Source: Maratus speciosus (lineage: Eukaryota; Arthropoda; Arachnida; Araneae; Salticidae). From it: DNA of 64,000 nt. Below the pieces are notes generated by a model, which made no database searches, was not told where the DNA came from, and saw nothing but the letters and a program-made list of their open reading frames with translations. Within the stretch, counting starts at the first letter, position 1. Each line of letters opens with the position of its first letter. Positions 1-10,560 of this stretch are shown in pieces. The position numbers and the translations under genes were made by a program. The stretch lies in NCBI GenBank assembly GCA_963932465.1, contig OZ010788.1, positions 670,366,484 to 670,430,483 of the forward strand, in the 5' to 3' direction.

Positions 1-1080
1 CTTGAAATAGAAAAGTTATGAAGTTATATCCACTTTTTTTTTTAAATTCGGCAAACTATTTATTTCATTTTCATTTTTCACGTGGAAATCTTGCAGTAGA
101 AAATTAATTGTTGTAGTAATAATTTTATTGTGTATTTTAATTGTTGGCAATTGCTATAACGAAAAATGTTCAAATTTGATAAGAAATTGCTGTTAAATTG
201 GTGGATTTTTTTATTAATTAAAAATTAACTATAAATTATTTCGATTCTGGAATACTTTAGTTGACTCGGCTATGTTTTAATACACATGTACGTATCTTTT
301 CACAATTTTGGATCCAAGTTGTGGATTTTTATAGAATTACAAACAGACAGATAGACAAGGTTTCATTTTTATATATCTCTCTATTCTAAAAAAAGTAACT
401 AACGCTGTCACCGCCGCTGCCGGTTTTGATTTTTTTGTGACCGGAGGTCATTCTTCGTTAATATTAAGAAAACTATTGCATACAAAAATATGAAAATCGG
501 TGGTATTATAGAGAAATGTTTGATCAACACGCTGATGTATACAGTTTTCAAAAAGAAGAATTATGTTAAGAGATATTTAATGCTAAATTTGGACAAAACC
601 GTTCCATTAAAAAAAGTTTTATAGGAGCAAAAACTATACATGGGAATTTAATCATTTTTATATCATTTTATTCAATAGAAGATCCCGATGTGCAGATTTC
701 ATTTTTTTTTTTTTTTATTTGACTCATTTTTTGAGGTTTTATTTCTATTTTAAATTCAAATATTCAGCATTTCGACAGATATTTTTTTACATATTTTAGA
801 AAATGGTATTAATTTAAACTGTTGCCAACTGTATAAACAGCGCAAAAATTGATGTTTGCATCAAATAAAAAAATATATTTACACGTTACTATTATAAACA
901 GAAAAAAACCTTCAAATTAGAATTAAATAATTACGTATAAAAAGCAGGCACTTATTGGAAATTACGCCATAAAAAATATATTTACATGTTAATTTTAAAA
1001 GAGAAAGTATATTGTAAAATAAATTCATTAACATGTGTTAGAAGTCTTGAATAGAAGAAATTACGTCACATTACACTTAT
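1..1080. other. AT-rich intergenic DNA, no gene seen
   Basis: No open frame of note and no RNA gene were seen. The first ~180 bases resemble 29812-30035 in the same orientation: both have a CAAACTATTTATTTCATTTT stretch, then a TTCACGTG segment, then AATTGTTGGCAA and ATAACGAAAAAT. A dispersed repeat is therefore shared by the two loci. The rest is unassigned. Confidence 0.5.
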
Positions 1081-1084
1081 TATC

Positions 1085-2066
1085 AAAATGAACAAAAAAT
1101 AATACTGCAAAACAGTTTAAATTTAAAAATTGCGCTAGACAAAATATTAGAGGTTAAATATTAGACTTTTTCAAAATTTTATTATTTTTCGTTTGATGTG
1201 AGTTGTTCAGATATAAGTATGCAAAATTTCGTGTCTCCAACTTAATTAGGGGCTGAGTTAGAAAAAATACTTAAAATACAGAAGTTAGAGACCGGAGGGT
1301 TAAATATGACTTTTTCAAAATTTTATGATTTATCGTGTTATCGCAAGTGTTCAGCTATAAGTATGCAAACTTTCATGTCTCCAACTTATTTGGGGACTGA
1401 GTTAGAAAAATTGCTTAAATTACACAAGTTAGAGCCCAGAGGGTTAAATAATAGACATTTTCAAAATTTATTATTTGTCGTTTGATGTGATGTGTTCAGC
1501 TATAAGTATGCAAACTTTCAAGTCTCCAACTTAATTAGGGGATGAGTTAGAAAAATTGCTTAAAATACATAAGTTAGAGCCCAGAGGGTTAAATATTAGA
1601 CCTTTTTCAAAATTTTATTATTTGCCGTTTGATGTTAAGTGTTCAGCTATAAGTATGCAAAATTTCATGTCTCGAACTTAATTAGGGGCTGAGTTAGAAT
1701 AATTGTTTAAAATACACAAGTTAGAACCCAGAGGGTTAAATATTAGACCTTTTTCAAAATTTTATTATTTGTCATTTGATGTGAGGTGTTCAGCTATAAG
1801 TATGCAAAATTTCATGTCTCCAACTTAATTAGGGTCTGAGTTAGAAAAACTGCTTAAAATACACAAGTTAGAGCCCAGAGGGTTAAATATTAGACTTTTT
1901 CAAAATTTTATTATTTGCCGTTTGATGTGTGGTGTTCAGCTATAAGTATGCAAATTTTCAAGTCTCCGACATATATAGTTTCTGAGAACGGGCTCTGTGA
2001 CAGACGGACAGACAAAGAAGTGAGACAGGTAGTGTTTCGTTAGATGAACGAAACTCTGAAAACATG
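1085..2066 (-). mobile_element. Helentron/HINE-like element A with ~149-bp tandem monomers
   Basis: About six tandem monomers of roughly 149 bp fill 1140-1975. Each carries CAGCTATAAGTATGCAAA, an ACTTAATTAGGGGCTGAGTT stretch and GCCCAGAGGGTTAAAT. Next comes a segment rich in GACAGACGGACAGACA and a palindrome (2034-2054, GTTTCGT...ACGAAAC). This is the reverse complement of the much larger locus at 30495-35815, so the palindromic end lies on the right here. A terminal hairpin, a tetranucleotide-rich segment and internal tandem repeats match the known layout of non-autonomous Helentrons (HINEs). No Rep/helicase protein is present, so the class is inferred. Confidence 0.6.
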
Positions 2067-2204
2067 CTGCGGATGACTGTAACAGCATCCTAAAATTACG
2101 TTACCATCAGCGATCTACCAATCCCGAATTTAGTTTATATTCGTTTCATATATTCTTATTCTTTTGTGCGGCCCTGTAAAATAACTATCAATAATATATA
2201 CATA

Positions 2205-2551
2205 CAGTAAAACCTCTGAATAGCGGACACCTCGAGAATGCAGAATTTGTCCTCTATTTGGAGGTGTCCGCTACTGAGAGTAAAACATGTACAGTTATTT
2301 AAGTGTTGGTAATCGAAAAAATGTCCGCTAAATAGAGGTATCCGCTAATCGGGTGTGTCCGTTATGGAGGTTTTACCAGTAAAACCTCTGAATAGCGAAC
2401 ACCTCGGGAGGGCAGAATTTGACCTCTATTTGGAGGTGGCGGCTACTGAGATTAAAAAATGTACAGTTATTTAAAGGTTGGTAATCGAAAATAATGCCCG
2501 CTAAATAGAGGTATCCACTAATCGGGTGTGTCCGTTATGGAGGTTTTACTG
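2205..2551. mobile_element. Head-to-tail dimer of a pogo/Tigger-type MITE
   Basis: Two near-identical copies (2205-2376 and 2377-2551) start CAGTAAAACCTCTGAATAGC and end with its complement-like GTCCGTTATGGAGGTTTTAC. Each has an internal inverted motif around CCTCTATTTGGAGGTG. The inner junction is fused: the left copy ends TTTTAC and the next begins directly with CAGTAAAA, losing the final TG and any TA. CAG-starting ends with TA targets and this subterminal sequence are typical of pogo/Tigger non-autonomous elements. A TA precedes the left end; the right end is followed by CA. No protein is encoded. Confidence 0.75.
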
Positions 2552-3270
2552 CATAATAATGTCATCCTTTACAAGAAAATTGAATGCTGTATGATAAACA
2601 GACAGACATCCAGAGAAAGATAACCTCCCGGAGCAATAAACACTCATGTCATTTGTTTTAATCATCCACAATCGTTTCTAAATTTCGTTATACGCGTATT
2701 AAAAAAATCTGTTAATTTCCAGTCGATAGACTGACAACTATCTTTTAATCTGAGTTTTTAGCCGGATTTAGCCCGTACTGTATTATTAATTGTTTGCCCA
2801 CCAAAACTGGTTGCCACGGGTTGTTGTAAGTTTTGTGATTACGTGGCTGAAACTGATCTATTCAATATTACTGCGTGCATATTTTTTTTTTATTTGCTCC
2901 ATGTGTTCAAACCAGTTGTCTACGAAAACATCCACCGGTGAAAGTGACGCACACCAAATTTCTGTGACGTATGCAGATATCTTTTTTATCAGTTTTTTTA
3001 ATATAATTTTTAAACGGTTTGGAACATATTTTTCATAGTAGGTGCATTCAGTAGGTGGCCCTCATAGGTACCTTCTGGTGCAATCAGAAAAGAAATCCGA
3101 CAAATATTTTTTGAGTTATGCTTGACGAAAGGTTTTTATTAGGCTTTTTTTTTAAGTAGGACATGGCGTTAATATCCATCGTAGTAGTAATGTGTCCGGA
3201 CAGTAATATTTCGCTGAGTATTAGCCTTCGCTTCGCTCAGACAATTAATGATTCGGATTTATTAATTAAA
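2552..3270. other. Intergenic, no gene seen
   Basis: AT-rich sequence with an 82-codon frame at 2790-3038 that has no recognisable motif, low-complexity F/S/I content and no sign of a gene. No structural repeat was recognised. Confidence 0.5.
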
Positions 3271-3342
3271 GGATAAAGTGTTTTGAAATTATATTAAACG
3301 AAACCCTTTGTGCGATCTTCGATTACACTTGCACACTTGTTT
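3271..3342 (+). repeat. Dispersed repeat, copy 1 (partner 37127-37199)
   Basis: The block begins GGATAAAGTGTTTTGAAA and continues with TTAAACGAAACC, GTGCGATC and ACACTT...CACTTGTT. The same order is found at 37127-37199 on the same strand. Both copies lie downstream of one of the two ~149-bp array loci, so this may be part of a larger compound repeat. The class is not recognised. Confidence 0.6.
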
Positions 3343-3648
3343 TGCTGTTACATTAAAACCTGTGAAAATAAAACAAAGTAGTTTAGGAATTATGCTGTTT
3401 AAAAGCATAGAACTCCTAATGTTAAATTCATTTTTAATTGTTGTAAAACAGATTGCAATGTGGATAGTTTTTATAACATAAATCACACCATTGTCGTAAT
3501 GAACTATAATTTTGTATAATTTGAAGATCCCAGAAATAGATTTCTCTTAAACATTTCATTGGTAACAATTACTTTTTTTAATTGATAATATATAGTTTGA
3601 AATTCAGATTCGAAAAAAAAATAGGCATTGTAACCTAAGAATGCTTTA

Positions 3649-3768
3649 AGGCGGTTCTCAAATCCAAAAGGGCAACTTTATCACTACGTTTTAATTTAAT
3701 TTTGTTCAGAAATGCATAAAACTAGCAGGTATTGTTGTTCAGAAACTATGTCATCAAACTGTGCTTTC
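3649..3768 (+). repeat. Dispersed repeat, copy 1 (partner 61434-61552)
   Basis: About 115 bp starting near GGTTCTCAAATCCAAAAGGG match 61434-61552 in the same orientation. Shared words include GGCAACTTTAT, GAAATGCAT, AAACTAGCAGGT and TTCAGAAA. Neither copy has a clear terminal structure or frame, so the class is unknown. Confidence 0.6.
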
Positions 3769-4889
3769 CTTTTTTTTTTTTTTTGCAAACGCAATAGATC
3801 TTCCAGGAAATAGTGTCAAAGTGGGCGTTTTGAACCGAATTTCTTTGCGAAAAAAGAATAACCACTCAAAGAAGCGCAAAAAACATCTTTGTCACGTGAT
3901 CAGAATCGTTTATAACTCAATAGGTAATTTATTTATCAAAAAATGGAAACCCAGTTCGATTCCAAATCGCTTACACAGCCAGGCCTTCCAATTTTAACCC
4001 TTTCCGTTAAAAAATGAACTTGTAAATGTGTCAAAATGGTTTGCGCTTGTTGAGCAGCGCAGTTGAGAACAGCCCTAACAGAAATTGATTACTAGAAACT
4101 CGAAATATGCGAATCCACAATTACATCTCATTCCGCCTAGTAGTTTTGAGATATCATTAAAAAGCTACCCGTTTTACAATATATTTTGTAATGATTGGAT
4201 ATGAAATCAACAATAGATTTTCTAAACTTAAAAGCTGCATTAGTCCTTAACTACTTAAACTAATAAATTTACGTTTGGTACCTGAAAATAATTTTTAACA
4301 AAAAATCCAAATAAGGTGTGAAAATTAGGTGTTAGTATTGAAAATTTTTAAGTTGCGGGATTGTCTACATAGAGAAATTCTACCTAAGAAAAAATTTTCT
4401 ATAATATTAATTAGTAGATGTTATTATTAAGGGTGGGGTGTGTGTGTTTTTAGGATTGTACATGAATTGAGCTACATTCATATGTCAGTTATGTGTTTTC
4501 AATATTAAAAAGTTCTTAGTAAAATCGTGTTTATCTTGACTTTAGCAAACAAAAACATCTGAGATTTTTTTATTGCTAAGGTTTATATAAGCTAAGAATT
4601 TGGTTTTCCATAAAAGTAAAACAAAACGAATGAAACACATCTAATTATTTTTTCCAACAAATAAAAAAAAGATATTCAAATCACTTCCGAAGCTGCCTAG
4701 AAAAAAATTCGCTGATATAAACTGTTTCTCGTGTTATTTCTAAACCGCTGCTGTTTCTTTTCAAAATAAAAAGCACTCCAAAGGTCAATGTTGTTAAATC
4801 TGGCGTATTTTTTATTAAAAAATTCAAAACTCACAGCAGAAAATTTTAAACAGTGACTTATTAATATATTTGCAGAATATCAAGCATTT
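3769..4889. other. Intergenic, no gene seen
   Basis: AT-rich DNA with short T and A runs. A 78-codon frame at 3761-3997 is low complexity at its start and shows no family signature. No repeat structure was recognised. Confidence 0.5.
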
Positions 4890-6065
4890 TATTCATAGAA
4901 AGCGTCTGGTGTTGGTAGGGAGAGGACGTGCGTTTGCTTCGTATCATACATTTTCGCAGTGTTAAGCGGGAGATGAGTGGTTCGTTATGAATAGCTTTAT
5001 CACCGATTGAGGCTGCAACTTGTCGTCAATGGACGATCATGATTATATGGAGGATATTCTGAATAATATTTCAAATGGAACATTAAACAGTAATTTCAAA
5101 GAGCAGTTTCACAGCATTTCTGCGAATTTTGAGGACTATGTAAGGAAAATATTGGGTAATTTTTTTCGCCTTCACGGACCAATATATACTGGATATAAAA
5201 CCTAAAGAAGGTTATACTACATCTTCTTCTGAGCAAGAAGAGGTAAGAAAAACTTTCCTTGAGGCATTTTCTTTGCTAAGGGAGCCAACCATCGAAAATT
5301 TGATCGATTCAGCCATTTTCAGTTTTTAGCTCACAGGCTATCAAAGCCTGTGAGCTAATGTGCACGCCCGTTCTGTATGTATATATGTACGTAACGCGAT
5401 AACTCTTGATAGAAACATACGATTTGCTTCAAAATTTTTTTCTAGGTTCATTGTGATAAGGCGCTTCCCTAATTAGTTTTGGGAGTTCATTGGTTAAGGA
5501 TAAAGGGGGGAAAACGGGGTTAGTCCAACCCCTTAATTCAGATAAATGGGTTTTTCATGCAGAATCATTCGATTTGCTCCGAATTTGGTATACCGGTTTA
5601 TTATGTTAAGGAACTTCCCTGATTAGTTTTGGGAATTCATTGGTTAAGGATAAAGGGGGGGGGGACGGGGTTAGCCCACCCCCCTTAATTCAGATAAATG
5701 GGTTTTTCATGCAGAATGATTCGATTTGCTCCGAAGTTTGTATACCAATTTATTATGTTAAGGAACTTCTCTGATTAGTTTTGAGGGTTCATTGGTTAAG
5801 GATAAAGGGGGGAAGGGGGACTAGTCCACCTCCTTAATTTATATAAACGGGTTTTTCATGCAGAATTAATCGCTTTGCTCCAAATTTAGTATACCGGTTT
5901 ATTATGTTAAGGAGCTTCTCTGATTCGTTTTGGGGATTCATTGGTTAAGGATAAAGGGGGACTAGTCCACCCCCTTAATTTAGATAAATGGTTTTTTTGC
6001 AGGATTATTCGATTTGCTCCAAATTTGGTATACCGGTTTATTATGATAAGGAGCTTTCCTGATTA

Positions 6066-9057
6066 CACTGCAAATAGAGGCGTCTTAAATTAAGACACAT
6101 ATGTGACTGAAAAAGAATTTCAGACACTTAAGTGTCTGAATCTGAAAATTCAGTCACAATAGATGTCTTAATTTAAAACTCCTAAGTGTCTTACTATGAT
6201 CATAGTGTACACGAACTGATAAAAGTGTCTAAAACATCTGCAAGTGTCTAATTTTAAGACACTTTGTAACTCCGCTCCGCATTCACCAGGGGGCACTCTC
6301 GGTTGCGCATGCGTCTTCCTTTCGAACTCGATGTTCGTTTGTAATTCAAACTGAATGTTTGTTTTTATGTACGCGTACATTTTAATTAATAATTTATTTT
6401 GACTTGATTGTTTTTTGCGGAATGTGAAGTTCCGGGATTTAATTTCTATCGACATAGTGGTACTCCGTATTAATATTTATCTATAACACTAATATAGTGT
6501 TCTTCATCTCGTCAAATTTGTAAAGAGAACTGTTGTCTGGCGGGCTATGTTTTCAGGATGGAAATTTTCCATTCTTTTAACAGAGCTAGCCGGATGTGCA
6601 AGGGGATTTTATTTTTTAAATATCAAAGTCTGCCTAACTAACGGATACTAACGTAGCCTCCAATCCGGACGTCCTCTGGGCGAATGTGCTTTTGGAATAA
6701 TCAGACCTTATCCCAGGTAAGTGGGGTCTTAACTATGTATTTAAAACTCTCTGTGAATGTTTTCTCTTTAAATGGAGACCTCACACCAGTCTATAGCTTT
6801 ATTAGTTCCTGAGTTATGCCAAAATATGTTCAAAGCATTTTGCTTATGGTATTTCCATGTTAAAATTTTATTTTGCTAATATTTAAATTTCTACTCTTCA
6901 AATCATCTGCAATCATATTTCTGTATTATTTTCTATCCAATGTTATCTTTAAAATAAATTTTGGTGTGTCTGCATGGTGTATATTAGCGGTTACTTAATT
7001 TATAATTTATAATATAATTTACACCTTCCTAAGCCTTTTCTTATGTAGCCATTACTTTAAAAATCGCAGTGACATCGCCTGTTGATTGGCTCATACTTCT
7101 TAATTACCATCAAGACTACATTAATAGTATTTTTTTGGTGTAATTATTACTCTGAAGTACCCTTTTTAATTATTTATTTATGTATACAATATTTTTATAA
7201 GCATTTAATGCGGCAGCATTTGTTATGTTTACATCGATTTTTACATTTCTGATAGATTTATTATGTGTTATGTACTGGAATTCAAAAGCATTTATAGTAA
7301 ACATTCCTATTAATAGCTGCTTTTATTTATTATTTATGCTTTTCTTGTCTAATGAAGCTTTCTTCTGCCTCATAGTGTGTGCATCATAAATTTTAAAAAA
7401 GAATATAGTTCGAACATCCTTCCATTCATTGATTCCCCCATATATTTAATACAGCGAATTACTTGTGTTCATTTATTTATTTTAAAATGTTTTGACTGAT
7501 AAAACTCATTAAATCCAGTCATTCTAATTAAAGGATTTCCCTTTGCTATAATTTTAGTGTTTCCGAGTATTTTAGAAATATCCCATTTGCCATACTGAAA
7601 ATAGTCAACATAATAAATAAATAATCTTTTTTAATTTTCAACATCAATGATTCAAAAGTCAAAACCACAGCTTCACGATTTGATTGTTTGAACGGAAATT
7701 GACGTCACTTATGTAGACGTTGAAGCAGAAAAAAATTTGTTGATGTCAACAAATCTTACTTAACGATTTAGAAAAAGGATCTCGCCTTATCTCTAGTCAT
7801 TTTGTTAAATTTTAATGATTATTTTTAGATTCTTAAATTCATGTAATCATGTACCGTTACCGTAACTGTAAGAATGCGGTAAAAATATACAGATATATTT
7901 TATTTGAAATAATTATATAATATTGACTTTTTGATTATTTTTAGTAAAAAAGTAATTTGAAATTAAAAATGAATACAAAGTAAACAGGTAGAATTTTTAA
8001 AATATTTATTTGCATATAGCTAGATTTTGCACTTAAAACTGACACGTACATTTATCGAATCATAATACAGGGTTGGACTTTTTCCAGAAGGAGGGCCTGA
8101 TTAAAGCATGGGCAACCCCCCCCCCCCCCCTTACGATTTTACGTGCTCCAAATTCGATATGGGTTTTTTTTAAGCTTATATTTTAAATGTGTTTCAACAT
8201 TGTATTGATTATAATCAGCATTTTGAACTTTAAAAGTAGAATTAGATTAAAAACTAAAAAAAAAAAAATAAATACAGTAAAAACTCTCAATCGCGGCCAC
8301 CTCGCGAATCGCACGCGTTTTGGAACGTTGAATTTGCCTGCTATTCGATTGTGTTCGCTTTTATGAGGTAAAAAAATGTATTTATCTTGAAAAAGGTAAA
8401 ATCTGGGAAAAGGGATTCTTGGGGAGTTCTTGGAAAATGTTCGCTAAAGAAAATTGTCCTATGAAAGTTTTGTTGTAAAATCTCCATAACGGACACTCCT
8501 ACATAGAGGACACAACTATTTAAGAAGCGCATTTTTTATTAGCAACATGCACATACTTTATATTTTTTTACCTCAAAAAAAAAAAAAAAAAAAAAAAAAA
8601 AAACAGACACCTCCTAATGGCGAACAAATTCCACGGTTCTAAGGTGCCTACTATTGAGAGGTTTTACTGTATTGTGACAAATATTTTAATTTTTAATCTT
8701 ATTCTACTCTATAAATTCAAAATATTGATTATAATCAGTACAATGTCGAAAAAGATTTCAATTATCAGCTTTATGAAAATTGCATACCATATTTTGGAGC
8801 CCCTAAAATCAGGCTGTGTGTGTGGGGGGGGAGGGGGGGGCAGAAGAATGGCCATATATTTTTCCAGGATCAACGTGGTCAAACATGGCTACGTATAATG
8901 CTTTAAAAAAATGGCTGCGATTCAGACGTTTGAAGTGTCTAAAATTCAGACGCAAAAAGTGTCTGAAAAAAATTCAGACATTTTAAAATGTCTGAAAATT
9001 GAACACTCCGGTTCAGACACTTAAGTGTCTGAATTTAAGACATTTCGATTTACAGTG
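6066..9057. mobile_element. ~3-kb TA-flanked DNA transposon with CACTG ends
   Basis: Left end CACTGCAAATAGAGGCGTCT, right end ...CATTTCGATTTACAGTG. Subterminal regions (6066-6260 and 8910-9057) are dense in AGTGTCT/AGACACT iterons, including the palindrome CAGACACTTAAGTGTCTG. TA flanks both sides (6064-6065, 9058-9059). Copy 2 of the host element reads CTGATTAGACTTGG at the corresponding place, so the empty site with one TA is visible. The interior encodes nothing I recognise, so it is a non-autonomous or badly decayed element of uncertain superfamily. Confidence 0.8.
8275..8669. mobile_element. pogo/Tigger-type MITE nested in the CACTG element
   Basis: Ends CAGTAAAAACTCTCAATCGC and ...CTATTGAGAGGTTTTACTG are flanked by TA (8273-8274, 8670-8671). 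Internal CTCCATAACGGACACTCC near 8489 resembles the end of the 2205-2551 MITE, so the two are related families. A long A run (8575-8602) lies in the right half. No protein is encoded. Confidence 0.75.
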
Positions 9058-10560
9058 TAGATTTGGAGGTTCAATGGTTAAGTATAAAGGGGGAAACGGG
9101 GGCTAATTCCCATTAACTTTCTTTTTTTTTAGGGGTATTATTCTTTAAAATAAGAGTATAATATACAATTAGTGTGAATAGCCTGTGAGCTCAATGCCAT
9201 CAGTTTAGCTGGGCACTTTTCTTTTTTATTTCTGCTCTATTAAGTATACGAAAACAGTTCACCCAATTATTACTAACACTAACCTAAAAAATAAACTTTT
9301 CAACGCTGTCAAAAAGGAGCCAAACGTCTTTTATCAGAGGAGAGTTCTTCTATCCCTCTAAGCAATAAATTTAAGATTATTTCTAATGAAGTTAGTCTAA
9401 GTGAAAACATTGATATGGAACAGTCTAATGTTAGTGATAGTACCGACCAGAATGCAGGTAACTCAAAAAAAAAAAAAAAAAAAAAAACCTGCTAATCCAT
9501 TTTATATCGAAATTGACGATAATTGGACGACGCTAGCCCGGCAAATTACGGAGATTAACTCCGAAAAACCTAAAATTGCACTAAAAGGCGAACGACTAGT
9601 TATTCAATGTAATTCTGATAATGACTTCAAAATAACGCAAAGGTGGTTAGACAAAAATAAAAAGAAATACACTGCTCTTTACCCTAGGGAGTTAAGACCC
9701 CAAAAAAATCTGCATTAGGGGCCTCCCCTGTTATATCGACAATAAAATCATCGAAGAAAGTCATAAACAGCATGGGTTTACGGTCACAAGGGCTGCCATG
9801 CTCAAGAATCTAAAAACTGGGCCTCCAATGCCACTTTACATGGTTAATGTTCTACCGCGTAAGAATTTTGAGGAAATCTACCAAATTAATGTTATACACT
9901 ATATCTCAGTTAAAATAGAAGCCTTTACAAGCAAAAACCGTGTTAAACAACGTTACAGGTGTCAGGGTTATGGGCACGCCTCAGAGGTGTGCGGCTTTGA
10001 TGCCAAATGCGTTAAATGTGGCGATTTACATCTGAGCACAGCCTGTGAGCACAAGTGTCGAATTACCCCCAAATACGCCAATTGTGGACTTGGGCATCCC
10101 GCAAATTACCGCGGTTGCCCCCAAAACCCATATAGATTGGAAAACAAAACTAAACGTAAATCTTCAAGTAATAGCGTCAGCGAGATCTCCAAAAAACCCA
10201 ACTTCTTGCGGATATATAAGGATTTTAACTATACCAAAAAAAAATAATATCACTGAACACTCAGCTAGTTCTCATGTGTTAAACTCTGAAGTTATTGAAA
10301 GCGATACCGCAAATACCCTTTCCTCCCTACTAAAGAAAATTCCAATAACACTCAAAATCACTCTAATGACATCCAAGATATACTCAATACCTTCAATGAA
10401 ATTAAAGAAGTTCTACAAATTACTAAATTCTTAAGCTGTATAAAAAATATTTCAATCCAAACTAAAAAAATTGATAATCCTAAGCAAAAATTGTTAGTTA
10501 TTATAACCGAATTCGACAAACGCGCTAACCAACATAAAATTAATGAAGATTCCCCAGTTA

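Larger units (their letters stand above)
5327..9230 (+). mobile_element. Helentron/HINE-like element, copy 1, interrupted
   Basis: It begins after a T run with a perfect palindrome (5328-5356, AGCTCACAGGCT / AGCCTGTGAGCT), then CCCGTTCTGTATGTATATAT. Five ~148-bp monomers follow (CGATTTGCTCCGAATTTGG, GGTTAAGGATAAAGGGGG). The 3' part, which resumes at 9058, carries a direct copy of GCCTGTGAGCT and ends near GGGCACTTTTCTTTTTTATT. Copy 2 at 16516-17590 has the same order without the interruption. Insertion at a T run, a terminal hairpin and internal tandem repeats suggest a non-autonomous Helentron. No protein is present and the exact 3' end is uncertain by about ten bases. Confidence 0.65.
4890..10560 (+). 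pseudogene. Jockey/X-element-type LINE ORF1, decayed and split by nested insertions
   Basis: A nucleic-acid-binding ORF1 protein of the jockey LINE clade can be followed in pieces. The first piece starts at ATG 5029 (MDDHDYMEDIL...), shifts frame at the T run near 5160, and stays open to the junction at 5326. After the inserted DNA the frame resumes near 9232 (KNKLFNAVKKEP), shifts again near 9345 and 9715, and runs through 9714-10247. That part holds the zinc-knuckle region, with an intact CVKC...H...C and the ANYRGCP motif. Two other knuckles have lost their first Cys (QRYRC and PKYANC). A lysine tract comes from an A run at 9465-9486. The C-terminal codons continue in other frames to about 10560. 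No reverse transcriptase ORF2 follows, so this is a 5' fragment. The knuckle half is a firm call; joining the 5029 piece to it rests on frame continuity. Confidence 0.75.

Noticed and set aside
1..3490. Single large transposon shared with 29.8-37.2 kb, ends at 40 and 3342
   Set aside because: The outer matches are in the same orientation but the inner array is inverted and very different in size. No terminal repeats or target duplications link the outer matches.
5029..5205. Host gene exon starting MDDHDYMEDIL
   Set aside because: The frame continues after a T-run slip to the insertion junction, and compatible LINE ORF1 codons resume beyond it. A LINE origin explains more than a lone exon does.
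9401..9718. Independent protein with a lysine tract
   Set aside because: The lysines come from an A run inside the LINE ORF1, and codons on both sides belong to that pseudogene.
5029..10560. A reverse transcriptase (ORF2) downstream of the LINE ORF1
   Set aside because: I searched the frames after 10560 by eye for RT motifs and found none; the sequence turns AT-rich and non-coding.
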